A model generated the notes under the pieces. The model worked only from the letters and a program-made list of their open reading frames with translations. It had not been told where the DNA came from and did not search any database. 64,000 nt of DNA. Origin: GCA-2715645 sp042095375 (GTDB lineage Bacteria; Bacteroidota; Bacteroidia; Cytophagales; MED-G16). The DNA is taken from positions 1 to 64,000 of the forward strand of contig JBELBJ010000001.1 of NCBI GenBank assembly GCA_042095375.1, read 5' to 3'. The position numbers were made by a program, and so were the translations under genes. Of the stretch, positions 48,986 to 58,188 are shown piece after piece; the first letter of the stretch is position 1; each line of letters begins with the position of its first letter.

Positions 48986-49762
48986 ATGGAAAAATTTTCG
49001 ATAGTAACTGGAGGTGCTAGTGGATTAGGTTTCGAATTTGTAAAATTATTACTTATTGATAAGTATAATGTTGTTATTATTGATAATGATAAAAAAGAAT
49101 TGAATAATATAAAATCAAAGATTGATTTGAAACATAATAGAAAAATTATTCTTATGCATAAAAATCTTTCAAATCCTGATTCATCAATAGAAATTTTTAA
49201 GGAGTTAAAAAATAAAAATGTTGAAATACTAATTAATAATGCTGGATTTGGATTATTTGGAAAGTTTAAGGATACAAATTGGGAAATTGAAAGAAATATG
49301 ATAATGGTTCACGTTATGTGCACAACTGAATTGACAAAACTTTTTTTAAATAATATGATTAAGAAAAAAAAAGGAAAAATTTTAAATATGGCCTCTCTTG
49401 CTGCTTTTCAACCTGGACCTTTAATGTCAATTTATTATTCAACAAAGGCTTTTATACTTCATTTTTCAGAATCCATTTCTAATGAATTAAAAGGAAGTGG
49501 GGTATCTGTCACAGTATTATGTCCTGGCCAAACAAAAACAAATTTTCAAAAAAAAGTATCTAGTAAAGAAAAAAAAATAAATTTTAATTTTTCAACAGCA
49601 GAAGAAGTGGCAAAATATGGATATGAGGCTATGATGAACGGAAAAACAATTGCAATTCCTGGAATAATTAATAAAATTTTATCGACGATTCATAGATTTA
49701 TTCCAAGATCACTTACAACAAAATTGATGAGAAAAATTCAAGAAAAAAACAGAAATTCTTAA
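48986..49762 (+). CDS. SDR-family oxidoreductase (DltE-like)
   Basis: The 258-residue short-chain dehydrogenase has the cofactor motif TGGASGLGFEFVKLL (about 8-22), NNAGFGLFGKF, the catalytic Ser in ILNMASLAAF and YYSTKAF (YxxxK). A Lys-rich C-terminal tail follows with two more hydrophobic stretches. The substrate is unknown. It follows serC by five bases, so it is likely cotranscribed; a link to serine metabolism is only suggested by position. Confidence 0.87.
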   Translation: MEKFSIVTGGASGLGFEFVKLLLIDKYNVVIIDNDKKELNNIKSKIDLKHNRKIILMHKNLSNPDSSIEIFKELKNKNVEILINNAGFGLFGKFKDTNWEIERNMIMVHVMCTTELTKLFLNNMIKKKKGKILNMASLAAFQPGPLMSIYYSTKAFILHFSESISNELKGSGVSVTVLCPGQTKTNFQKKVSSKEKKINFNFSTAEEVAKYGYEAMMNGKTIAIPGIINKILSTIHRFIPRSLTTKLMRKIQEKNRNS

Positions 49763-49821
49763 ATAAGAAATTAGCTTATTTACTAAATTTAAGTATTAAT
49801 CTTAGAATGTTTTTCAAATAA

Positions 49822-51870
49822 ATGAATAATAAAGATCAGATAGTAAAACAAAAAATTGAAGATTTAAAATCGGAAATAGAATATCATAATAATCTTTATT
49901 ATAATGAAGACATTAATGAAATTTCAGATTTAGAGTTTGATAAAAAATTAAGTTGTTTAATTGAACTCGAAAAAAAATATCCTGAATTCAAAACAAATGA
50001 CTCTCCATCTCAAAGAATTGGAGGTACAATAACAAAAAAATTTGAAACAAAAAATCATGAAAACCCAATGCTTTCTTTATCAAATACATACTCAGAATCA
50101 GAACTGATTGATTTTGATAAAAGAATGAAAAAAAATTTACCAAATCAAAAGATAGATTATACATGTGAAATAAAATATGATGGTGTTGCCTTAAGTTTAA
50201 TTTATGAAAATAGAAAACTAAAGTATGCATTAACTAGAGGTGATGGAAAAAAAGGAGATAATATTACTACAAACGCATATACAATTAGATCTATTCCGTT
50301 AAAGTTATCATCAATTGCCCCAATTTATTTGGAAGTTAGAGGAGAAGTATTTATTTCTAAATCAAATTTTAAAAAATTAAATAATTATAAAAAAAATAAT
50401 AATGATACATTATTTGCTAATGCTAGAAATGCTGCCTCTGGAAGCTTAAAACTTCAAGATTCCTCTGAAGTTGCTAAAAGAAAATTAGATTGTTTTGTGT
50501 ACTCATTAAATAGTAAATTTGAATCAGTAAATAATCATAATGAAGCTCTAAAAACATTAAAAAATTTAAATTTTAATGTCCCTGATTCTTATAAAAAATG
50601 TAATAATATTAAGGAGGTTATCTCCTATATAAAATTTTGGGAGAATAAAAGAGAAAATCTTGATGTAGAAACTGATGGAATTGTTATTAAGGTTAATAAT
50701 TTAAATCAACAAAAAGAACTTGGTTTTACAAGTAAAAATCCTAGGTGGGCAATTGCTTATAAATATAAATCAGAAAGTACTGAAACATCTCTAGAAGATA
50801 TAACTTATCAAGTAGGAAGAACTGGAGCAATTACACCTGTAGCACAACTTAAACCAATTAAGCTAAGTGGTTCAATAATAAGAAAAGCTTCATTACATAA
50901 TTTCAATGAAATAAAAAGACTCGATTTAAGAATTGGTGACACTATAACTATTGAAAAAGGTGGAGAAATTATACCTAAAATAACAGGAGTAAAGATTGAT
51001 AGGAGATTAAATGAAAGTAAGGCAATCAAATTTATAAGTAAATGTCCATCTTGTAATTCTCCAATTTCAAAAATAAAGAATGAAGTAAATTATTATTGCA
51101 GAAATCATAAGAACTGCTTACCTCAAATTGTAGGTAAAGTCCAACATTTTATAGGAAAAGAAGCAATGAATATTGAATTTTTAGGTCCAGAAACAATTAA
51201 AGGGTTAATTAATAATAACTTAATCAAAAATATTGCTGACTTATATAAATTAAATTATGATGACCTTTTCGATTTAAAAATAGAATTTAAAAACTCAGAG
51301 GGAAAAAGAAAAATCAGAACTTTAAAAGAAAAGTCTTGTCAAAATATTTTAAACAGTATTATTAAATCAAAAAACTCCAGTTATTCAAACATTCTTTTTG
51401 GTCTTGGAATAAGATATGTAGGAAAATCAACAGCTGAAGTACTCTCAGAAAACTTTAAGAGTATTGAAAAATTAATTAATGCAAAATATGATGATATTAT
51501 TCAAATTAGTGAAATTGGAAATAAAATAGCGGAAAGTATTACTGATTTTTTCAGTGATAATGATAGCATTTCAATTATTTCTGAACTTGAAAAAAATGGA
51601 CTTAAATTATATAGTGAAAAAAATATCAATATTAACTCATCAATAAAGGATATAAAATTTGTTATCACTGGTACATTTACTGATTATAGTAGAAATGAGT
51701 TAAAAAATATTATTAAAAGATATGGGGGTAAAATATCTTCTAGTATTTCAAAAAATACTGATTTTTTAATATTAGGGAAAAGTTTTGGATCATCAAAAAA
51801 ATCAAAAGCAGATAACTTAGGAACAAATATTATCTCCATAAACGATTTTAAAAATTTACTATTGCAATGA
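49822..51870 (+). CDS. ligA: NAD-dependent DNA ligase
   Basis: The 682-residue enzyme seals nicks during replication and repair. The adenylated Lys is 118 in CEIKYDGVAL, with upstream NAD-binding residues (YYNED, SLSNTYS). An OB fold, a four-Cys zinc finger (CPSC...CRNHKNC, about 409-433), helix-hairpin-helix repeats and a C-terminal BRCT domain (from about IKDIKFVITGTFTDYSRNEL) follow in the standard order. It overlaps the next gene by four bases. Confidence 0.97.
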   Translation: MNNKDQIVKQKIEDLKSEIEYHNNLYYNEDINEISDLEFDKKLSCLIELEKKYPEFKTNDSPSQRIGGTITKKFETKNHENPMLSLSNTYSESELIDFDKRMKKNLPNQKIDYTCEIKYDGVALSLIYENRKLKYALTRGDGKKGDNITTNAYTIRSIPLKLSSIAPIYLEVRGEVFISKSNFKKLNNYKKNNNDTLFANARNAASGSLKLQDSSEVAKRKLDCFVYSLNSKFESVNNHNEALKTLKNLNFNVPDSYKKCNNIKEVISYIKFWENKRENLDVETDGIVIKVNNLNQQKELGFTSKNPRWAIAYKYKSESTETSLEDITYQVGRTGAITPVAQLKPIKLSGSIIRKASLHNFNEIKRLDLRIGDTITIEKGGEIIPKITGVKIDRRLNESKAIKFISKCPSCNSPISKIKNEVNYYCRNHKNCLPQIVGKVQHFIGKEAMNIEFLGPETIKGLINNNLIKNIADLYKLNYDDLFDLKIEFKNSEGKRKIRTLKEKSCQNILNSIIKSKNSSYSNILFGLGIRYVGKSTAEVLSENFKSIEKLINAKYDDIIQISEIGNKIAESITDFFSDNDSISIISELEKNGLKLYSEKNININSSIKDIKFVITGTFTDYSRNELKNIIKRYGGKISSSISKNTDFLILGKSFGSSKKSKADNLGTNIISINDFKNLLLQ

Positions 51871-52367
51871 ATTATTTTTTGAATTTAATAAATTATTTAG
51901 AGGCTAAAAAACATAGAATAAATAGAAAATCTATTAGCTATAAAAAATCTTTATCTATAGCTATAGTTTATTATTATGAATCTGAAATAAAACAAAAATT
52001 TGTTAACAAATTTTTAAATAATTTTAAAAAGGATAATAAAAGAATAGATTTATTTCCAATAATTGAATTTACTAATGCTGAAAATAGATATTTATATTCT
52101 TTTAAAACAAAAGATTTAAGTTTTTGGGGGAAATGGAAAAGTAAAAATGCAAATAATTTAATTTACCATCCGTATGATTATCTAATTTATATAGATTTAA
52201 ATCTTAATGAAGAAGTTAAAAATATATTGATTCGATCATTAGCTAAATGTAGGATAGGATTTAAAAATGAGAAAACACTATTTGATTTTATTATTAAATC
52301 AAAAAATGAATTTGATTTAGAATATAGATTGGTTGAGCTAATTAAATATTTAAAAATGATAAAATAA
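51867..52367 (+). CDS. Conserved hypothetical protein (DUF6913-like), coupled to ligA
   Basis: The 166-residue basic protein has no signal or membrane segment. It contains GKWKSKNANNLIYHPYDYLIYIDL and LAKCRIGF. I recall similar small proteins next to ligA in Flavobacteria (DUF6913), but the function is unknown. The ATG overlaps the ligA stop by four bases (ATGA), so it is translationally coupled. A hairpin terminator follows its stop immediately. Confidence 0.72.
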   Translation: MNYFLNLINYLEAKKHRINRKSISYKKSLSIAIVYYYESEIKQKFVNKFLNNFKKDNKRIDLFPIIEFTNAENRYLYSFKTKDLSFWGKWKSKNANNLIYHPYDYLIYIDLNLNEEVKNILIRSLAKCRIGFKNEKTLFDFIIKSKNEFDLEYRLVELIKYLKMIK

Positions 52368-52396
52368 AATAGGGCAGTGATTATCACTACCCTATT
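52368..52396. terminator. Bidirectional terminator between the ligA operon and the histone-like gene
   Basis: AATAGGG-C-AGTGA pairs with TCACT-A-CCCTATT, a 13-bp stem with one C/A mismatch and a 3-base loop (TTA). On the minus strand it is followed by a T-rich tract (complement of the A-run at 52353-52369). On the plus strand the tail is weaker. It sits one base after the stop of the plus-strand gene and serves convergent transcripts. Confidence 0.75.
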
Positions 52397-52431
52397 AATA
52401 AAATTATAATTTAAAATTATAATTTCGTTTC

Positions 52432-52608
52432 TTATGAAGCATTCTTTTTAGATTGGACTTCCTTTCTTACGTCTTGAGCCCAAATCTTTAAAGCTTGCAT
52501 TCCTTTTCTTACTCTTGTTCCAGCAGCTTTATTTCCTTTGTCATAAAACTTTGAGAAGTCTCCACCGAGACCTTCAACTAAATTAGTTAATTCATCATAT
52601 CTACCCAT
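52432..52608 (-). CDS. Small histone H1-like protein (Hc1 type of Bacteroidota)
   Basis: This 58-residue basic protein begins MGRYDELTNLVEGLGGDF, then SKFYDKGNKAAGTRVRKGMQ, and ends in VQSKKNAS. It matches my memory of the short histone-H1-like proteins found across Flavobacteriia, which are thought to bind DNA or act in the nucleoid. It is too short for many gene finders. It is flanked by a strong terminator on its 3' side and transcribed away from the synthase gene's 3' end. Confidence 0.88.
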   Translation of the reverse strand: MGRYDELTNLVEGLGGDFSKFYDKGNKAAGTRVRKGMQALKIWAQDVRKEVQSKKNAS

Positions 52609-52706
52609 AATATATAAATTTAAGTTATTAAAAATTGGTAATTATTTAACACAATTTACTCAAAATGTTATTAAAAAAAGAAATAGAAAGGGTTTTTTTA
52701 GGTTTT

Positions 52707-53957
52707 TTAAGACAAAATTGAGCCTTTTTGACCCATTTTTTTATAAATTCCTGAGTCTAATTGCTTTTTTACTTCTTTAAAAGCAGAAATTGTTAAATCT
52801 ACATCTTCTAATGTATGAGAGGCTGTGGGAATAATTCTTAACATAATTACTCCTTTTGGAACAACAGGATAAATAACACCTGAACAAAAAATTCCATGAT
52901 TTGATCTTAAATCTTTAATTAAGTTAGTACATTCATATACACCTCCTTTTAATATAATTGGAGTAACTGGTGATTTAGTAGTTCCAATGTCAAAACCATT
53001 ATTTTGTAACTCCATTTGAATTTTATCTACTATTTCCCAAAGTTTAGTTCTAAAACTAGGATTATCTATTAAAAGTTCTAATCTCTTAAGATTTCCTATT
53101 ACTATAGGCATTGGTAAGGATTTTGCAAAAATTTGTGACCTTAGTTTATACCTTAAATTATTAATAATATCTTTATTTCCAGATACAAAAGCACCAATAC
53201 TAGCCATTGATTTAGCAAAAGTTGAAAAATAAAGATCTATATCTTCTTGTACATTTTGATGTTCTCCAACTCCAGCTCCAGTCTCTCCCATCGTACCAAA
53301 TCCATGAGCATCATCAACTAATAAACGAAAATCATATTGATTTTTTAAATTTACAATTTCTGAAAGTTTTCCCATATTACCTAACATACCAAATACTCCC
53401 TCAGTAATAACTAAAATACCTCCTTTAGACTCAGAAACAATATTTTCAGCTCTTTTTAATTGCTTCTCAAGACTATCAATATCATTATGGGAAAATACAA
53501 ATCTCTTTCCAATATGTAATCTTAGACCATCAATTATACATGCATGACAATCTGCATCATAAACTATAACATCATTTCTGTCAACTAAAGAATCAATTAT
53601 TGATAATACACCTTGATATCCATAATTTAAAAGAATAGAATCTTCTTTTTTTACAAATAATGATAAATTTTTTTCTAATTTCTCATGATAAATAGAATTT
53701 CCAGACATCATTCTTGCACCCATTGGATACCCTAAACCCCATTCTTTAGATGCTTCTGAATCAACTTTCCTAACCTCAGGATGATTTGCTAACCCCAAAT
53801 AATTATTTAAACTCCAATTTAATACTTTTTTACCTTTAAATTTCATCCAAGGTCCTATATCACCTTCTAATTTTGGAAACATATAATAGTTATCATCCAT
53901 ATCAGAATGAACACCCAAATGACCTTTATTTTCTAAAATTTTTTTAAATAAGTCCAT
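52707..53957 (-). CDS. Alpha-oxoamine synthase, serine palmitoyltransferase-like
   Basis: The 416-residue PLP enzyme of the KBL/AONS/SPT family joins an amino acid to an acyl-CoA with loss of CO2. It has NNYLGLANHPEV, the active-site DDAHG (215-219) and PLP Lys 249 in STFAKSMASIGAF. The ~417-residue length and an N-terminus with PWMKFKGKKVLNWSLNN resemble Bacteroidota serine palmitoyltransferases, which begin sphingolipid synthesis. Glycine C-acetyltransferase is the main alternative. It stands alone, with a T-rich stretch beyond its 3' end. The N-terminal length is set by the only nearby ATG. Confidence 0.85.
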   Translation of the reverse strand: MDLFKKILENKGHLGVHSDMDDNYYMFPKLEGDIGPWMKFKGKKVLNWSLNNYLGLANHPEVRKVDSEASKEWGLGYPMGARMMSGNSIYHEKLEKNLSLFVKKEDSILLNYGYQGVLSIIDSLVDRNDVIVYDADCHACIIDGLRLHIGKRFVFSHNDIDSLEKQLKRAENIVSESKGGILVITEGVFGMLGNMGKLSEIVNLKNQYDFRLLVDDAHGFGTMGETGAGVGEHQNVQEDIDLYFSTFAKSMASIGAFVSGNKDIINNLRYKLRSQIFAKSLPMPIVIGNLKRLELLIDNPSFRTKLWEIVDKIQMELQNNGFDIGTTKSPVTPIILKGGVYECTNLIKDLRSNHGIFCSGVIYPVVPKGVIMLRIIPTASHTLEDVDLTISAFKEVKKQLDSGIYKKMGQKGSILS

Positions 53958-54028
53958 ACTAAAACATTAAGACTTCAAATTTACAAATAATATTTTTTTA
54001 TAGAAAAAATTAAATTATAAAGATTTAA

Positions 54029-55342
54029 TTAATTAGTTACGTTAACCTCTACTTTTGATTTATTAGATTTCTTTTTTTCCTTTATTTCAATTTTACTTCC
54101 ATCCTTTAAATCTTTTGAAATCGCTATATATGGACCACTAATAATTTTATCATTTTCATTCAAATTCGATAATATTTCTATATTTTCAAAGTCACTAATA
54201 CCTGTTTCAATCTCTAATTCTTTTACTTTATCATTCTCTTGAATAAAAATAATTTGCTTAATTAACTCTTTGTCTAAAGAGTCTTTTTTATTTCTTGTTG
54301 TAACTGATGAGATAGGAACTATTATAATATCATCTTTTACCTGAGTTATTATTTCAACACTAGCTGTCATTCCAGGTTTAAAAGGATTTGTTATACCATC
54401 TTTCTGAAGATCAACAAATGATTCATTCAATATTCTTATTTTAACTTCAAATTCGGTCACAGCATCAGCAGATGGTTTTGGATTTGCAGTACTTGCAATC
54501 TCGGTAACTGTTCCTTTAAATTTTTTATCAAGATTCATATAGGAATCGACATCAATATCAACTTCATCTCCTAGACTTACTCTCACAATATCATTTTCAT
54601 TAACATCAACTTTCACTTCCATTTTATTTAAATCAGCAACTCTTAATAATTCTGTACCAGCCATCTGAGATGTACCAACAACTCTTTCTCCAAGCTCAAC
54701 ACTTAGTTTAGAAACTGTTCCATTCATAGGAGCTAATATACTAGTTTTACTTAGATTTTCTTCGGCATCATCAACTGAGGCTGAAGCACTTTTAACAACA
54801 TATTGACTTGCTTTAACACTTTGTTTGCTAGATTCTAAATCCTGCACAGAAATTTTATAATTTGTTAAAGCAACTTCATAGTCAGAATCAGAAATAACTT
54901 TTTGTTCATATAATTTTTTTTGTCTATTGTATTCTAATTCTGTCTTGAGAAATTGAGCTTCTGCTCTAGCAAGACTTGATTTTGCACTAGAATAATTAGC
55001 TAATTGTTGATTATAAGTTGCCTTAGCTCTTTCTAAAGCATTTATATAATTATCTGGTCTAATTTGAACTAATAAATCCCCTTCCTTAACAGAATCACCT
55101 TCCATAATATTGAGTTCAATAATTTCACCAGGAACTTCCGGACTAATATTTACTTCAACTTCTGGTTGAATTGAACCAGATGCTGTAACTAACTCAACAA
55201 TTTTACCACGTTTTATATCAGATAATTCTACCACTATAGCATCTTCGCCACCTATCCAACCTCTCGACTTAGCTATCAAAATGAATATAATAGTCCCAAT
55301 TATACAAGATCCAAGAATAATAAGTAATTTTTTATTTTTCAT
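54029..55342 (-). CDS. Efflux periplasmic adaptor (MacA/HlyD-like membrane fusion protein)
   Basis: The 437-residue adaptor is anchored by an N-terminal helix (about 4-24). A first lipoyl-like half (VNISPEVPGEIIELNIMEGD), a long coiled-coil hairpin (about 105-195) and the returning half (ILAPMNGTVSKLSVELGERV) precede two beta domains with TASVEIIT. It pairs with the TolC gene three bases upstream. Adaptors of this subgroup normally serve an ABC permease (MacB), but no permease or ATPase is encoded downstream in this window. Confidence 0.9.
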   Translation of the reverse strand: MKNKKLLIILGSCIIGTIIFILIAKSRGWIGGEDAIVVELSDIKRGKIVELVTASGSIQPEVEVNISPEVPGEIIELNIMEGDSVKEGDLLVQIRPDNYINALERAKATYNQQLANYSSAKSSLARAEAQFLKTELEYNRQKKLYEQKVISDSDYEVALTNYKISVQDLESSKQSVKASQYVVKSASASVDDAEENLSKTSILAPMNGTVSKLSVELGERVVGTSQMAGTELLRVADLNKMEVKVDVNENDIVRVSLGDEVDIDVDSYMNLDKKFKGTVTEIASTANPKPSADAVTEFEVKIRILNESFVDLQKDGITNPFKPGMTASVEIITQVKDDIIIVPISSVTTRNKKDSLDKELIKQIIFIQENDKVKELEIETGISDFENIEILSNLNENDKIISGPYIAISKDLKDGSKIEIKEKKKSNKSKVEVNVTN

Positions 55343-55345
55343 ATT

Positions 55346-56812
55346 TTAAAAAGTTAAGGGTTTCCCTTCGTAAAAATCTAATATTTTTAATTTAACAATA
55401 TAATCATATTTTGACCTAAGCATATCACTTTTTGCATTAACCAAATTATTATTAGAAACTTGATATTCAGTAAAGTTTACTACACCAAGATTATATTGAG
55501 TTTTAATAACTCTAAAAGATTCTTCTAAAGCTTCTACTTGTTTTTTAGATGCAATAAAAGTTTTCGAAGCAGCAACAGCATCATTATAAGCTGTTTCTAT
55601 GCTTTGTCTTAATTGATTTTTTGATTCTAAAATATTTAATTCAGTAAGTCTCCTATTTACTTTTGCTCGTTGAATATTTGATGATACTTGAAATCCATTA
55701 AATAATGGTATACTAATTGACAAAGTTAATCGCTTACTCAAATAATCTTTCCATTGTTCAAGTAGGGTAAAATTATTATCAGAGCCAGATATTACAGGAA
55801 CTGATGTAACTGATGAAACTGTTTGAGAAGGATCATTAGTTAAAAAACCAATTGGAATAGTTTTTGAGTCAAATTGATCTTTAACATAAAAATTTCTTTG
55901 TCTATCAGCAAAGCTTGAATAATTTGTAGAAATATTAGTGCTTGCACTGACTGATGGAAATCTTCCACTTCTAGAAATCTTCAAATCATAATCAGCACTT
56001 TTCATACTCAAATCAAGACTTTTAATTTCAGGCAAAACATCTAAAGATGATTTATATATGTCAATAGGGTTTGATCCAATAAAAATATTTGGATTAAAAT
56101 CAATATTTGGTTTTATAATTTCTAATTCAACATCTGAATCAATTAGCATTATTTGCTTCAATCTTAATATTGATAATTTATAATTATTTTCTTGTTGGAC
56201 TAAGTTTAATTCATCACCAGCCAATTGAGCTTCAATGTTTAATTTATTTATAATAGGTAATGAACCAGCATCTACTAACTTAGTTGTTCTAATTAATTGT
56301 TCACTTGTAGATTCTAACTGATTTTGAGCATTTGATACTTGTTCCATACTAAATAAAACAGTGAGGAATAAATTAACAACATTTAAACTCAAATCGTTTC
56401 TTGCTTTTTCTAAATCATAAGAACTTTTTTCTAAATCATTTCTTGATTTTTTTATTGAATTTCTAATTTGAAAACCATTAAATATTTGAAATTGAGAAAA
56501 GCCTCCAATACCAGAATTATAAGATTCACTAGTAGTAAATTGATTAGTTGTTGGATCAATAGATCTCCCCCAATTGTTTCCATAATTACCAGATAAATTC
56601 AATGAGGGTAACTGATTTAGTTTTGATTGTAATAAATTAATCTTTTGATTTTTAAGATTTAATTCACTTTGTTTTAATTGTAGATTATTCTCTAAAGCTA
56701 TTTCTATACATTGTTCAAAAGATAAGGTAATAATATCATCAGTATTTTGAGCTTTTAAACAAATACTTGAAAGTAAAAAAAATGTAGAAATAAAATACAG
56801 TTTAATCTTCAT
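55346..56812 (-). CDS. TolC-family outer-membrane efflux channel
   Basis: The 488-residue protein has a signal peptide (cleavage near LKAQ, residue 21), two OEP repeats (SFEQCIEIALENNLQLKQSE at about 31, and a second beginning near residue 225), and long helical coiled coils. The loop with SSVTSVPVISG is typical low-conservation surface sequence. It forms an operon with the adaptor (3-base gap). It is the second TolC in the window and is only distantly similar to the first. Confidence 0.9.
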   Translation of the reverse strand: MKIKLYFISTFFLLSSICLKAQNTDDIITLSFEQCIEIALENNLQLKQSELNLKNQKINLLQSKLNQLPSLNLSGNYGNNWGRSIDPTTNQFTTSESYNSGIGGFSQFQIFNGFQIRNSIKKSRNDLEKSSYDLEKARNDLSLNVVNLFLTVLFSMEQVSNAQNQLESTSEQLIRTTKLVDAGSLPIINKLNIEAQLAGDELNLVQQENNYKLSILRLKQIMLIDSDVELEIIKPNIDFNPNIFIGSNPIDIYKSSLDVLPEIKSLDLSMKSADYDLKISRSGRFPSVSASTNISTNYSSFADRQRNFYVKDQFDSKTIPIGFLTNDPSQTVSSVTSVPVISGSDNNFTLLEQWKDYLSKRLTLSISIPLFNGFQVSSNIQRAKVNRRLTELNILESKNQLRQSIETAYNDAVAASKTFIASKKQVEALEESFRVIKTQYNLGVVNFTEYQVSNNNLVNAKSDMLRSKYDYIVKLKILDFYEGKPLTF

Positions 56813-56859
56813 AGATTATATAAAATCGCTTTTAGACAATTTTCAGCAAAGCTAATTAA

Positions 56860-57654
56860 TTATACTGAAACTTTAGCTTTAATATGTGGGTGAAATTTAT
56901 AATCAATCAATTTAAAATCATCATATTGAAATGAAAATATATTACTTACCTTTTTATTTATTTTCATTTCAGGCAAAAGATATGGTTTTCTAGTTAATTG
57001 TAATTTAGCTTGATCTAAATGATTTAAATACAGGTGTACATCTCCAAACGTATGAACAAAGTCACCATATTTAAGTCCACAAACATGAGATATCATCATT
57101 GTTAACAATGCATAAGAAGCTATATTAAAAGGTACTCCTAAAAATACATCTGCACTCCTTTGATATAATTGGCAAGATAATTTATTTTCATTAACATAAA
57201 ATTGAAACATGGTATGGCATGGAGGCAAAGCCATATTATTTAAATCACCTACATTCCAAGCACTAACTATATGTCTTCTAGAATAAGGATTATTTTTAAT
57301 ATCAAAAATTAAATTTTTAATCTGATCCAATAAATTTCCATTTTTATCTTCCCATTTTCTCCATTGGACACCATAAACTGGCCCAAGATCACCTTTTTCA
57401 TCTGCCCACTCATCCCAAATTCGAACCTTGTTATCTTTCAAATATTTAATATTTGATTCACCTTTTAAAAACCATAATAATTCATAAATAATAGATCTAA
57501 GGTGAAGTTTTTTTGTCGTTAAACATGGAAAACCTTTGGTTAAATCAAATCGCATTTGATAACCAAAAACGCTTAAAGTTCCTGTACCAGTTCTATCAGA
57601 TTTTTTTTTGCCATTTTTTAAAATATGTTTTAGTAAATCATGATATTGCTTCAT
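56860..57654 (-). CDS. thyA: Thymidylate synthase
   Basis: The 264-residue enzyme methylates dUMP to dTMP using methylene-tetrahydrofolate. Visible motifs are RTGTGTLSVFGYQMRFDL (about 21-38), YGVQWRKW, SRRHIVSAWNVGDL, the nucleophile Cys 146 in ALPPCHTMFQF, and QRSADVFLGVPFNIASYALL. The C-terminus VSV replaces the more usual API/AV ending. The length equals E. coli ThyA exactly. It is divergent from bcp and in the same direction as the tolC/MFP pair. Confidence 0.97.
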   Translation of the reverse strand: MKQYHDLLKHILKNGKKKSDRTGTGTLSVFGYQMRFDLTKGFPCLTTKKLHLRSIIYELLWFLKGESNIKYLKDNKVRIWDEWADEKGDLGPVYGVQWRKWEDKNGNLLDQIKNLIFDIKNNPYSRRHIVSAWNVGDLNNMALPPCHTMFQFYVNENKLSCQLYQRSADVFLGVPFNIASYALLTMMISHVCGLKYGDFVHTFGDVHLYLNHLDQAKLQLTRKPYLLPEMKINKKVSNIFSFQYDDFKLIDYKFHPHIKAKVSV

Positions 57655-57732
57655 AAATGAATTAATTTATACAAGTATAAATAATATAATTTGTTTTGAT
57701 TAGCTTAATTTTAAAATATAATTTTTTATTAA

Positions 57733-58188
57733 ATGTCTTTAAAATTAAATGATAAATTACCGTATTTTATCCTTAAAAATCAATACGGTAAAGAAGTAAA
57801 TATTAAAAATTTTTATGGAAAAAATTTAGTTGTTTTCTTTTATCCTAAAGATGACACTCCTGGATGTACAATGGAAGTATGTAATTTTAGAGATAATTAC
57901 AGTGAAATAAAAAAATATAATTCTAACGTAGTTGGAATTAGCTCAGACTCAGTAAAATCACATAAAAACTTTTCTAAAAAATTTAATGTGACATATGACT
58001 TATTAAGTGACTATGAAAATAATGTTAAAAAATTATTTGGAGTACCAAAAAGTTTTTTTGGTTTATTGCCAGGAAGAGTAACCTATATATTTAATAGAAA
58101 TGGAATTTTATTAAAAATTATTAACTCACAAATTAATATTTATGAGCACCTATCACAAACTATCAAATTTTTAAAAAAAATAAAATAA
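57733..58188 (+). CDS. bcp: Thiol peroxidase, bacterioferritin-comigratory protein type (peroxiredoxin Q)
   Basis: The 151-residue peroxiredoxin reduces hydrogen and organic peroxides. The peroxidatic Cys is 45 and the resolving Cys 50 in FFYPKDDTPGCTMEVCNFRD, the same spacing as E. coli Bcp (the Q/BCP subfamily). VVGISSDSVKSHKNFSKKF also fits. It ends one base before the ATG of the following DUF3352-like gene, so the two are transcribed and probably translated together. Confidence 0.95.
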   Translation: MSLKLNDKLPYFILKNQYGKEVNIKNFYGKNLVVFFYPKDDTPGCTMEVCNFRDNYSEIKKYNSNVVGISSDSVKSHKNFSKKFNVTYDLLSDYENNVKKLFGVPKSFFGLLPGRVTYIFNRNGILLKIINSQINIYEHLSQTIKFLKKIK

